Positions 1-8,070 of a DNA stretch of 64,000 nucleotides are shown here, in pieces. The stretch comes from JACKAL01 sp964400355 (GTDB lineage Bacteria; Bdellovibrionota; Bdellovibrionia; Bdellovibrionales; JAGQZY01). The notes below the pieces were generated by a model that was not told the origin of the DNA, did not search any database, and was given only the letters and a program-made list of their open reading frames with translations. Location: contig CAYNTO010000001.1 in assembly GCA_964400355.1 (NCBI GenBank), forward strand, positions 186,001 to 250,000, read 5' to 3'. Both the position numbers and the translations under genes were made by a program. How positions within the stretch are numbered: the first letter of the stretch is position 1; each line of letters starts with the position of its first letter.

Positions 1-887
1 TCAGTTCTGCGGCGCGCTTTCGTGCCGGCCAAAAAGAAGAGAGCGAGGATACCGATGAGAGCATCAAAATTCCGGAACGCCCGGAGCGCGACGTGCTTTT
101 GTTCCTCATGATGCATGCCCCGCTCAAGAACTGGCAGCAGGACGTTCTCTCCATAGTTCGTGCCGAGGCCTACTACTTTGCACCGCAAGGCATGACTAAG
201 ATCATGAATGAGGGATGGGCTTCGTATTGGCACTCGAAGATGATGACCGAAAAGATCATGAACGATAGCGAAGTTATCGATTATGCTGACGCGTGCGCGG
301 GAACTCTCGCAATGAGCCCCACGAGCTTTAATCCTTACAAAGTGGGCATAGAGCTCTTCCGCAATATCGAATACCGCTGGGATCGCGGTCAATTTGGTAA
401 GGAGTGGAACGAGTGTACCGACATCGCCCAACGGAAAAATTGGAATACCAATGCGGGCCAGGGCCGTGAGAAGATATTTCAGGTTCGCCGCGACTACAAT
501 GACGTTACATTTATTGATCAATTTCTAACCGAAGAATTTTGTGTGGAAAACAAAATGTTTGTTTATAAATTCAACCAACGCACGGGTCAGTATGAAGTGG
601 ACACACGCAACTTCCCAGCGATCAAAAAACAGTTTTTGTTTCAGCTCACAAATTTTGGCCAGCCCATCATCACGGTAGAAAACGCCAACTATAAGAACCG
701 CGGCGAGCTCTTCTTGCGTCACGTTTACGAGGGCGTCGAAATGCAGACCAACTACATGGAAGAGACGCTGAAGAACTTGCAAAAGATCTGGAAGCGGCCT
801 GTGTACATTTCGACTACAATCGATGATAAGGAACAAATAATCGGTTTCGACGGCAAAGAATTCAGCCATATGGATACCGCCTCCTAA
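1..887 (+). CDS. SpoVR family protein, C-terminal part (5' end outside window)
   Basis: The frame is open from the window edge and ends in TAA, giving about 294 C-terminal residues of a family whose members are usually around 500 residues. It contains the characteristic stretch of an HAPLKNWQ-like segment followed by a region rich in Tyr, Phe and Trp (YYFAPQGMTKIMNEGWASYWH) and the later NEGWA/HSKMM and GIELFRNIE segments. SpoVR proteins are named from Bacillus spore cortex formation but are widespread in non-sporulating proteobacteria, where they usually follow a PrkA-type kinase and a YeaH-like gene. Those partners would lie upstream of the window. The biochemical function is not established. 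The family call is confident; role is unknown. Confidence 0.9.
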   Translation, partial: SSAARFRAGQKEESEDTDESIKIPERPERDVLLFLMMHAPLKNWQQDVLSIVRAEAYYFAPQGMTKIMNEGWASYWHSKMMTEKIMNDSEVIDYADACAGTLAMSPTSFNPYKVGIELFRNIEYRWDRGQFGKEWNECTDIAQRKNWNTNAGQGREKIFQVRRDYNDVTFIDQFLTEEFCVENKMFVYKFNQRTGQYEVDTRNFPAIKKQFLFQLTNFGQPIITVENANYKNRGELFLRHVYEGVEMQTNYMEETLKNLQKIWKRPVYISTTIDDKEQIIGFDGKEFSHMDTAS

Positions 888-991
888 GGATCCCTAAGTA
901 GGCTATATTGCCCATGACGATAACGCATGTACTACACCATTGTGGGCAGCGTACCTTTGGGCTTGATCGATTGCAGGGTCGTGTTCTAAAT

Positions 992-1017
992 AACCCCTAA
1001 TCTTATTGGGGGTTTTC
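992..1017 (+). terminator. Hairpin with T-run that also covers the RBS of the next gene
   Basis: AACCCC (992-997) pairs with GGGGTT (1009-1014) across an 11-base loop, followed by TTTTC. It looks like a short rho-independent terminator for the SpoVR gene. The 3' arm is also the only G-rich Shine-Dalgarno candidate for the ATG at 1019, so the two functions would overlap. Confidence 0.5.
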
Positions 1018-1018
1018 T

Positions 1019-2041
1019 ATGAAGTATTTAATGGTGGTATTGACCTGCATTTGTTTGGCTCATTCGGCGCAAGCGCTGCCGGAAACACAACTGCAACCTG
1101 TTTACGACTTGATTCAAGCAGATAGCCCATCGGTGAGCTACGAACAGAATGGCTTTTTGGGAGCAGGCGACATCCTCATAAGCTATATGAAGATGGGTAA
1201 ATCCAAGGGTATGAACGGAACACTGGTGATTGTTCCCGGTCGCACAGAGGCGGCATTGCAATATACGGAAACCGCGATGGACTTTATCGCTAAAGGTTTT
1301 TCGCCAGTTTATATACTCGATCTGCGCGGACAGGGATTCTCCGGCCGTGAACTTAAGGACTCTCAAAAAGGATATGTGGAAAACTTCGCGGATTACGTGG
1401 ATGACTTCCACATTGTCACGCAAATTGCGTTTCAAGATCCCAACACCGACACTAAAAACTTTTTCGTGATAGCTCATTCCCTGGGTGGCGCCATCGTGAC
1501 TTCCTATTTGGAAAACTACGATTCACCATACACATTGGCCGCATTGGTAAGCCCCATGCATAAGATTAAGCTCGATGAGAGCGAGGATGCCACGCTTAAA
1601 AAAACTTGGATGGCCTGTTACCTTCCGTTCGGTGGTGGCTGCGATGCCTATGTTCCCGACGGTGGCCCTTACAAGGCCGCACCGCTACCTTCTGGCAGCA
1701 CACTCAGTAAATATCGCCATAAACTGATCCAGTGGATTTCTAAAACCTATCCCGAAGTACAACTTGGGAGCGCCACCGTTAAATGGGTGCGAGAATCTAT
1801 TTTGGCCAACCAGGAGATGCGTAAGAAAAAAAATGTCGCTAAAATCCAGACGCCATTTATGATTTTACAGGCCAAGAACGATGCAACTGTGGACAATGCC
1901 GGTCAAGATGAAGTTTGCTCCTACACTAAACTGTGCACAAAAATAGTATTCAGCAAGGCCGATCACAAGCTTCCGCATGAGAACGACAACACTCGCAATC
2001 AAGTCATGAGCTCCATTGAGAGCTTCTTCTTAAATTATTAG
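1019..2041 (+). CDS. Secreted alpha/beta hydrolase, lysophospholipase-like
   Basis: A 340-residue protein with an N-terminal signal peptide (hydrophobic residues 4-15, likely cleavage after SAQA near residue 19), so it should act in the periplasm or outside. The alpha/beta hydrolase fold is shown by the nucleophile elbow AHSLGG (Ser154), by DLRGQGFSG at about 101, by a candidate acid in AKNDATVD (Asp288) and by HKLPHEND (His316), which resembles the PldB/monoacylglycerol lipase histidine motif. Family members release fatty acids from lysophospholipids or monoacylglycerols; the substrate here is not readable from sequence. It stands alone between a terminator and a convergent transporter gene. 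The ATG start is the only good one, but its ribosome site lies inside a hairpin. Confidence 0.83.
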   Translation: MKYLMVVLTCICLAHSAQALPETQLQPVYDLIQADSPSVSYEQNGFLGAGDILISYMKMGKSKGMNGTLVIVPGRTEAALQYTETAMDFIAKGFSPVYILDLRGQGFSGRELKDSQKGYVENFADYVDDFHIVTQIAFQDPNTDTKNFFVIAHSLGGAIVTSYLENYDSPYTLAALVSPMHKIKLDESEDATLKKTWMACYLPFGGGCDAYVPDGGPYKAAPLPSGSTLSKYRHKLIQWISKTYPEVQLGSATVKWVRESILANQEMRKKKNVAKIQTPFMILQAKNDATVDNAGQDEVCSYTKLCTKIVFSKADHKLPHENDNTRNQVMSSIESFFLNY

Positions 2042-2049
2042 TTGGCGCG

Positions 2050-2077
2050 TGGGGTTGCAGGTCTTCCCGCAACCCAT
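2050..2077. terminator. Possible hairpin between convergent genes
   Basis: GGGTTGC (2052-2058) pairs with GCAACCC (2069-2075) over a 10-base loop in the 36-base gap between two converging stop codons. There is no proper T-run on either side, so termination activity is uncertain. Confidence 0.4.
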
Positions 2078-3145
2078 TTAAGCGCGGTAGAAGTCCGTGC
2101 GTTTGTAAGCCGCAACCAATTTGCGAATCAGCAATTTGATAATTCCACCGATGGGAATGGCAAAGAAAAGCCCGATAAAACCAAACAGGTTACCAATTAT
2201 GATAAGCGCCAAAATCGCCTCAAACGGCGTGAGGCCGACTTCATTTCCAACTATCTTTGGCGTGATGATAAAACTCTCGATAAATTGCACAAAACTGTAG
2301 GCAACAACCAGCGCGATGAGTTGACCCCAGCCTTCTTGGTTGGCAAGAACACTAAAAATCGCCATTGCAAAACCCATCGAGTAACCAATGTAAGGTATAA
2401 CGCTCAAAACGCCCGTTGCTACACCAATCACTAGCGCGAACTTTACATTCACAATGAGCAGGGCGGCAGTGTAAAGCACACTGAGAATGGCACATACTAA
2501 CAGTTGTCCACGCACATAACCGCTGAGAATTTTATCGGAGCGCTCAAGGATTTCTCCGGTACCTTCCTGCCAGGATTGAGGAATAATATTGTAAATAAAT
2601 TTGTGGATTTTATCGCTGTCCACGATCACATAGAAGAAGAACACGGGCACCATGGCAAAACTCAACAGGAACACAAGGAGTGATGCAAAGTTTGCAAGGG
2701 AGTTTTTAACGAATGTCACACCTGTGGAGACAAAGTCCGACGAGATCTTTTTAGAATATTCGCCGATGAAATCTTGAAGAGAAGCGCGGTCATAAGGAAC
2801 GTGAATTCCGTAGGCAGAGAGCGCTTCATCGATGCGATTGAGGGTTACGGATAGTGATTCCGGCGCTGCCATGATTGCTGCTTGAAGTTCCTCAATAAGT
2901 GGAGGTAACAAAATCAAAAGTAAAACTAGAATAAAAATGGTGAGGCTACCCAGGACGATCAGCGTCGCATGAGTGCGTTGAAACCCGCGCGCCTCCAGTT
3001 TTTTAACCAATGGAAAACTGGCGTACGCAAATACAAAGGAAAACAGTAGTGGGACCAGTGCTCCGCCCATTCCGTAAAAGAACAGTACGATCAAGCCGAC
3101 AACAGCTGCGACAGGTAAAATTTCTTTGGCTTTCCAGGTTTCCAT
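2078..3145 (-). CDS. AI-2E family transporter (PerM/TqsA-like)
   Basis: A 355-residue membrane protein of normal length for the family. Hydrophobic segments occur near residues 10-30, 55-80, 145-175, 200-230, 235-260, 270-285 and 300-340. The family signature is seen in the paired N-terminal helices, a long soluble loop (about 85-145), and the C-terminal GNEVGLTPFEAILALIIIG block, which matches the conserved 'vG..vgLhP' motif. Family members have been linked to AI-2 export, Na+/H+ exchange and other small-molecule efflux, so the substrate is open. A GGAG ribosome site sits before the ATG. It lies 12 bases downstream of the GMP reductase-like gene and is probably cotranscribed with it. Confidence 0.87.
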   Translation of the reverse strand: METWKAKEILPVAAVVGLIVLFFYGMGGALVPLLFSFVFAYASFPLVKKLEARGFQRTHATLIVLGSLTIFILVLLLILLPPLIEELQAAIMAAPESLSVTLNRIDEALSAYGIHVPYDRASLQDFIGEYSKKISSDFVSTGVTFVKNSLANFASLLVFLLSFAMVPVFFFYVIVDSDKIHKFIYNIIPQSWQEGTGEILERSDKILSGYVRGQLLVCAILSVLYTAALLIVNVKFALVIGVATGVLSVIPYIGYSMGFAMAIFSVLANQEGWGQLIALVVAYSFVQFIESFIITPKIVGNEVGLTPFEAILALIIIGNLFGFIGLFFAIPIGGIIKLLIRKLVAAYKRTDFYRA

Positions 3146-3157
3146 ATTTACTCCAGC

Positions 3158-4165
3158 CTACTTTTTAAGGGCACCATGAGCAACGCTCTCTTTTTGCGTC
3201 GCTTGTGAAACCACAAGATACGACAGTTTTCTTTGGAGTTCACGCACATTCACTGCGCCTCCATAAGTGAGACCCGATCGTAGTCCCCCACGAATGTCGG
3301 CGATAATGGACTCCTCGTCTTCGCGGTAGGGAACAGTAAAGCTTACGCCCTCTGCGGTTTTCCATTCGGGCATGATGCCGAACTGATCCTCGCTCGCTTC
3401 TTTAGAGGCCATCCCCCGGTATCGTTTGTAGCGCTGACCTTCGGGATCGGTATGAACTGTTCCCGGCGTCACTCGTGTTCCGGAGAGCATTCCACCGAGC
3501 ATCACAAAGTCGGCGCCAAAGGCGAGTGCTTTAACGATATCCCCGGGTGTACGCAAACCGCCGTCGGCGATGATCGAGCGATCCACACGTGAGCAGTCCT
3601 TAACACTAAAAAGCGTGGGGACGCCGAAGCCCGTTTTGATTCGCGTTGTGCACGCCGAGCCGCCCCCAATGCCCACTTTGATGATATCAGTGCCACAAGA
3701 GGCAAGATAATCGGCTCCGGCGTAAGTGGCCACGTTGCCCGCGGCAATGCAGCGGTCTTTGATGATTTCACGCATGCGTTTGATCTGATGGCCAACATTG
3801 CGAGAGTGGGCATGGGCCACATCGATCATAAAATAATCGGCTCCGGCATTCATCAGCGCACTGACGCGCTCCAATTCCGATTCGCTGATACCACATGAAA
3901 CAAAAGTTTTCGGCGGGCATTTCTTGAACTCATCCACATTTTTTTGAATGTCCATGAAGCGATGGAGAGAGCCCATGGCTCCGTGTTTAGCCATGAAATT
4001 GGCCATAGGAGCCTCGGTCACGGTATCCATGTTGGCCGAGATCAACGGAAGGTCTAACGTGAGTTTATTTGTCCTGTCGGTAACTGCAGTCTCAACATCG
4101 CGGCGAGAGGCGTAGTGATTGTAGGAGGGCACTAGTAAAACATCATCGAATGTAAAGGCGTCCAT
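3158..4165 (-). CDS. guaC: GMP reductase / IMP dehydrogenase family enzyme (no CBS domains)
   Basis: The start is set at 4165, where GAGGAGA precedes the ATG; an in-frame upstream Met at 4228 has no such site. The 335-residue product is a TIM barrel beginning with the conserved FTFDDVLLVPSYN. It has the NAD/nucleotide site GIGGGSACTTR with the catalytic Cys, the flavodoxin-like DGGLRTPGDIVKALAFGAD phosphate loop, and YRGMASKEA followed by a short flap and AEG. There is no CBS pair, and the length and TTRIKTGFG stretch fit GMP reductase (GMP + NADPH to IMP + NH3) better than a full IMPDH. CBS-less IMPDHs exist, so the direction of the reaction needs assay. It probably forms a two-gene operon with the AI-2E transporter. 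Confidence 0.78.
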   Translation of the reverse strand: MDAFTFDDVLLVPSYNHYASRRDVETAVTDRTNKLTLDLPLISANMDTVTEAPMANFMAKHGAMGSLHRFMDIQKNVDEFKKCPPKTFVSCGISESELERVSALMNAGADYFMIDVAHAHSRNVGHQIKRMREIIKDRCIAAGNVATYAGADYLASCGTDIIKVGIGGGSACTTRIKTGFGVPTLFSVKDCSRVDRSIIADGGLRTPGDIVKALAFGADFVMLGGMLSGTRVTPGTVHTDPEGQRYKRYRGMASKEASEDQFGIMPEWKTAEGVSFTVPYREDEESIIADIRGGLRSGLTYGGAVNVRELQRKLSYLVVSQATQKESVAHGALKK

Positions 4166-4319
4166 CTTATCTCCTCTGAACTCAAGGGTTATTCCCATTT
4201 TTACACGGGCTCCGGATACAAACGGCACAGGATAGTTTCAGAGTCAGACCAAAATAGCAATGGGTTCGACCCCTGGGAGCCTTGCGCCAGACACGGGTTC
4301 TTGTTAAAAACTCTAAACC

Positions 4320-5453
4320 ATGGAGATTTTTTCAGGAAAAGTCGAAGATTTGTCGTCAGAGGGTTTAGGCGTCGTAAAGCACGCTGACGGTATGACTTTT
4401 TTTGTGGAAGGCGCTTGGCCTGGTGACCAGGGCGAGTTCCAAGTGCTTAAACGCGAAAAGCGCTACGGGTTCGCCAAATGGCAAAAGCGCACAGTGAACT
4501 CTGCCCATCGGCGTGAGGCGCCGTGCCCGCACCTGGGTTTTGAACCGGGAAAGTGTGGCGGTTGTCCGTGGATGATCGCGAGTTACGACAGCCAACTTGA
4601 TTACAAAAATAAATTCCTGGCGCAGCTATTAAAACGATTTCATTACGATGTGATTCCCAACCCCATTCATGGCTCTGAGAAGGAATTCGGGTTTCGAAAC
4701 CGTGCCCAGCTTAAGATTGACGGCAAACGTGTGGGCTACGTGTCTCCTAAGTCCCGAGTGCTTGCTCCCATAGATTCGTGTATAATTCTCAATCAGGAAA
4801 CTCATGCATTGCTAGATGCTATAGTCCATAAGCTACCCCATCGTGAGTGGGAGCCACCGGGTAGGTATCAGTGGAATTTTGTCGATATCGACGAAGACAT
4901 GGAACCCCAAGATATAGTTCTCAATCAAAGGCGACCTTTTAAGCAAGCGAATCACAACGCCAATCGCTACATGCGTGATTTTGTGGAGAAGGAACTCAAG
5001 ACATATTCAGATTATGATCGAGCAATGGAATTATTCTGTGGTTCGGGAAACTTTACCGAAATCCTGAGTCGCCACTTTAAGACGACAATTGCTTGTGAGC
5101 TTCCGGGTGCGGCTACACGGATTTTACGCGCGAGAAACCTTCCCGGTGTCGAGGTGTGTGAGACAAACGTGTTTGCTAAGTTGGATTGGGAAAGCGTTGT
5201 CGAAAAAGCACAATCTGCTCAGGTATTGTTTTTAGATCCTCCGCGCGAGGGCTTTAAGGATTTTTTCCAGTTCGTCACTCAACTGCCGGCACTCGAGAGG
5301 ATTATTTACGTCTCGTGCGATCCTTACACATTTGCCGCCAATTCACAGCCACTGGTGAGCAGTGGATGGGTTTTGCGAGAGGTACAGCCGGTGGATCAGT
5401 TTCCGCACACCCCGCACATGGAATTGATCGGCGTACTCCATAAGCAGAAATAG
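4320..5453 (+). CDS. 23S rRNA (uracil-C5)-methyltransferase, RlmD/RumA family
   Basis: A 377-residue SAM-dependent RNA methyltransferase. Residues 1-55 form a TRAM-like RNA-binding domain (SGKVEDLSSEGLGVV). Cys69, Cys79 and Cys82 (CGGCPW) are the usual Fe4S4 ligands, with a fourth Cys probably in DSCIIL. The C-terminal half has the SAM site LFCGSGNFTE, the FLDPPREG motif and YVSCDPYTFAAN, where Cys is the nucleophile that attacks uracil C6. It is slightly shorter than E. coli RlmD (433 residues). Target U1939 or U747 of 23S rRNA cannot be decided here. No clear Shine-Dalgarno precedes the ATG. It is divergent from the guaC-like gene. Confidence 0.88.
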   Translation: MEIFSGKVEDLSSEGLGVVKHADGMTFFVEGAWPGDQGEFQVLKREKRYGFAKWQKRTVNSAHRREAPCPHLGFEPGKCGGCPWMIASYDSQLDYKNKFLAQLLKRFHYDVIPNPIHGSEKEFGFRNRAQLKIDGKRVGYVSPKSRVLAPIDSCIILNQETHALLDAIVHKLPHREWEPPGRYQWNFVDIDEDMEPQDIVLNQRRPFKQANHNANRYMRDFVEKELKTYSDYDRAMELFCGSGNFTEILSRHFKTTIACELPGAATRILRARNLPGVEVCETNVFAKLDWESVVEKAQSAQVLFLDPPREGFKDFFQFVTQLPALERIIYVSCDPYTFAANSQPLVSSGWVLREVQPVDQFPHTPHMELIGVLHKQK

Positions 5454-5555
5454 CTTAGCCACTGGACCCCATAAATTCTCTGACTGGTAGATTTTAATTC
5501 TTTTTTAATTTCAACCTAGCTATTCTAGTAAAAACCGAATTGCAAAGGAAGACCT

Positions 5556-6131
5556 ATGCGCCAAATTCTAAGTACACTGATTATCGCTCTATCCATCACG
5601 GCATGTTCCAACAGCGAGGATGTTGGCGGAGGCGCACCCCCGGAAGTTATGCGTGGAGTGTGGCAAGAACAAGTGAGCCAGGCGGTGAGCTCAGGCCCGC
5701 AAGATGTTTGTAGCGGCTTCGATGTTAACAATCAGACCGTGTCGTCTTATTTATTTAAAGTGGATGAATTCGGTAACGTCTACGACGCAAAAAATGTATC
5801 CGATAGCAATCAAGTCTATCGCATTATTGGAACAATGAATAGTGAGGGTAAACTCACACCGAACGATACCGGCCGCAAGGAGTTCCTCGGTAATTTCGCC
5901 GACGTTCAATCGGGAACTTTTATCCCAATCGTAAATGCCAGCTACAGCGTCGACCCGTTCAAGGGTCAAATGATCACTCTGGATATAGATCTTCAATTTA
6001 TAGGCCAAGGTGGTCAAACTGCGACACAGGATTGGACCGAGCGAGAGTACACTAAAGTTACTGATGCGCAGGAAAAATTGATCATCGCAGCCCAAAAAAA
6101 CTGCCTGGCTAAAACCAAAGGAAACCTATAA
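5556..6131 (+). CDS. Predicted lipoprotein of unknown function
   Basis: A 191-residue protein with a lipoprotein signal ending in SITAC (Cys17), followed by SNSED, so it should be lipid-anchored in the periplasm. The mature part alternates polar beta-strand-like segments (YLFKVDEFGNVYDAKN, YRIIGTMNSEGKL) and ends with a charged helix. I recognise no domain. An AAGGA ribosome site precedes the ATG. The next gene begins 36 bases downstream and may be cotranscribed. Confidence 0.7.
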   Translation: MRQILSTLIIALSITACSNSEDVGGGAPPEVMRGVWQEQVSQAVSSGPQDVCSGFDVNNQTVSSYLFKVDEFGNVYDAKNVSDSNQVYRIIGTMNSEGKLTPNDTGRKEFLGNFADVQSGTFIPIVNASYSVDPFKGQMITLDIDLQFIGQGGQTATQDWTEREYTKVTDAQEKLIIAAQKNCLAKTKGNL

Positions 6132-6167
6132 TAAGTTTCATTTGCATTTGTCGAGGATGGGGTATTA

Positions 6168-7955
6168 ATGGCAGAGTCTCTAAAGTCCAAGATTGAATCT
6201 TATGTGCGAGAGAATTGGTTGGTGGTGATTTATTCACTGCTGGGGGCGGCCACCGTTGCGCATATCATTCATCAGAAAAGAATATCCAACAATGACTACG
6301 AGCTTCTTCACAACTCTTTAATTTATGGATTTTGTTTCGGCCTGCCGATATGTTGGGGTAAGGTCTATCTCATTCGTGAGTTTCCTCAATTAAACAAACC
6401 CTATCCGCTGATCTTGGGTTTGGTAGCCAGCCTTGGGTTTATCCTTTCCTATAATTACAACTCCCACGAAACCTTTCTAGCGCACATAATAACCGTGGCC
6501 TATTTGCTCTTTATAATTTCACCCAAAGTCATTCGGCGCGACGAGAAGGTTGGCTTTCACTGGATCATCTATACTCTTTTTGCAGTTGGAGCGAGTATTA
6601 CAATAACCTTAGTCTTTGCAGGACTATTGAGTTTTTTGGTTTGGGTCATCAAGGAGCTCTTCAATTATGAAATACCTAAAATTTTACAGGAGGTAGGGCT
6701 CGGCCTTCTGTGGGTGTTTTTGCCAGTGAATCTCTTTTCGTTCTTAAAAACTTCGCCAGAAAAGATAAGCACTCTGCGCTACCAAATGCCGGTCCTTTTG
6801 GAAAAGCCTGTAACCCTATTGTTTGTTCCGTTGATGTTCATCTATATCGGCGTATTGCTAGTGTACGCCCTTAAGATTTTAGTGGAGTTCGAATTACCCC
6901 AGGGAATGGTGAGTGCCCCCATATCTGTGGCGTACGTTCTTTTCTTTTTGCTCAATGCTTACCTGGAATCGCAGGACCGCGAAATGCGCGGACTATGGAA
7001 GTACAACAACCGGTTTCAACTTCTCTTTATTCCGCTATTTATAATGATGGGAATAGGAATTACCGTTCGTATCTCCGACTATGGTATTACCGATGACCGC
7101 GTGTATTTAGTGCTGGCCTACATTGTGATGCTGTTCTCCTTTTTTCTGCGTCTCTTCACAAAGCGGCTGGAGCTACGTTTGTTGGTCGCCTTCACGGGAA
7201 CTATTTTGTTGATCACGTCCATTGGTCCTCTTAGCCCATCGAGTCTCGAGAAGCATAGCCAAGTTCGTCAGTTTCTAAAAATTGCTTCTAAATATGGGAG
7301 CAAATTTGAAAAACCAGAGGATTTCCAGTTCGCAAAGTGGAAACTTCCAGACGTGCGTTCGGCACGGTCCGCGTTGGGTGTTATTGAGCGCAACGATGCC
7401 TATTCTCATTTGAATGAGCAAGGGCTTCGCACAGGGCTATTCGTAAATTCATCAGCGGGTGAGTTTGCCAAAATCAATTGGGGAGAGGTCGAGCGCGTTC
7501 TCGCAACCTTGGATCCTGGTCGCCACTCTTACGAAAAAACAAAGAACTCTGGAGATGATCGGCTTTGCAAAAAATTTCATACAAATTACAAATCTGTGGA
7601 TCGCCCCATCGATGTGAGTGGTTACGACTGGTATGTGAAGTTTGTTGAGAACAGCTCGTCTAGAGTTTCCGCGACTTCAGAATTAAAATCCGAAAAGGTA
7701 ACATTCGAAATTGATTATAAAACGATGACGCTTTTACTGCGAAGAGATCGAGAGACAACAGAGGAGATTCTTAATATCGGTGAGCAGATACGGGCCTTCG
7801 CGTCCGTGGAGGAGAAGGATGCTCGCACAGAACCAGTTGCTGTCTCGGTAGCTCACAAGAAGTATCGGCTAAAATTATTGGTGTGGAATGCGCAGATCGA
7901 TTGTTTTGATTCCGAAGTGAAGGCCGATTTATTGATTAAAGTCCTTCCGAATTGA
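6168..7955 (+). CDS. DUF4153-type polytopic membrane protein
   Basis: A 595-residue protein with about ten hydrophobic segments in residues 18-375 (for example 18-34, 51-67, 78-95, 104-117, 128-160, 218-240, 250-265, 290-300, 320-340, 345-360). A soluble C-terminal part of some 220 residues follows, with no Cys pairs or recognisable enzyme motif. Membrane topology, size and the LLVYALKILVEFELPQG-like mid region fit the DUF4153 family, whose function is unknown. The start has a GGATGGGG ribosome site. It ends just before a strong bidirectional terminator shared with glnA. Confidence 0.68.
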   Translation: MAESLKSKIESYVRENWLVVIYSLLGAATVAHIIHQKRISNNDYELLHNSLIYGFCFGLPICWGKVYLIREFPQLNKPYPLILGLVASLGFILSYNYNSHETFLAHIITVAYLLFIISPKVIRRDEKVGFHWIIYTLFAVGASITITLVFAGLLSFLVWVIKELFNYEIPKILQEVGLGLLWVFLPVNLFSFLKTSPEKISTLRYQMPVLLEKPVTLLFVPLMFIYIGVLLVYALKILVEFELPQGMVSAPISVAYVLFFLLNAYLESQDREMRGLWKYNNRFQLLFIPLFIMMGIGITVRISDYGITDDRVYLVLAYIVMLFSFFLRLFTKRLELRLLVAFTGTILLITSIGPLSPSSLEKHSQVRQFLKIASKYGSKFEKPEDFQFAKWKLPDVRSARSALGVIERNDAYSHLNEQGLRTGLFVNSSAGEFAKINWGEVERVLATLDPGRHSYEKTKNSGDDRLCKKFHTNYKSVDRPIDVSGYDWYVKFVENSSSRVSATSELKSEKVTFEIDYKTMTLLLRRDRETTEEILNIGEQIRAFASVEEKDARTEPVAVSVAHKKYRLKLLVWNAQIDCFDSEVKADLLIKVLPN

Positions 7956-7991
7956 CGAAAATACTGGCCACTCTCGCACGTGCGATAGAAT

Positions 7992-8025
7992 AAAAAAAGC
8001 CGCCCATTTCTGTGCGGCTTTTTTT
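7992..8025. terminator. Bidirectional rho-independent terminator
   Basis: AAAAAAAGCCGC (7992-8003) pairs perfectly with GCGGCTTTTTTT (8014-8025) around a 10-base loop. It gives T-runs on both strands and lies between the converging DUF4153 gene and glnA. Confidence 0.92.
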
Positions 8026-8055
8026 AGTTCCGGATTGTCACGCTGCTAGACTAAA

Positions 8056-8070
8056 AGGTGCCTGGCACCT
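8056..8070. repeat. Short perfect palindrome overlapping the glnA stop codon
   Basis: AGGTGCC-T-GGCACCT is a 7-base inverted repeat with a one-base centre. It spans the last bases after and into the glnA TAG (8069-8071). Only one copy was noticed in this window. Confidence 0.5.

Noticed and set aside
914..1000. 28-codon open frame that could be a leader peptide before the 992-1014 hairpin
   Set aside because: No ribosome site, no run of a single amino acid type, and the hairpin is explained as a simple terminator.
2042..2434. Plus-strand open frame of 130 codons
   Set aside because: It is the antisense shadow of the AI-2E transporter gene and shows no protein features of its own.
4255..4300. 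T-arm-like sequence GGGTTCGACCCC, possible tRNA
   Set aside because: The T stem has only about three pairs and no acceptor, D or anticodon arms can be folded around it.
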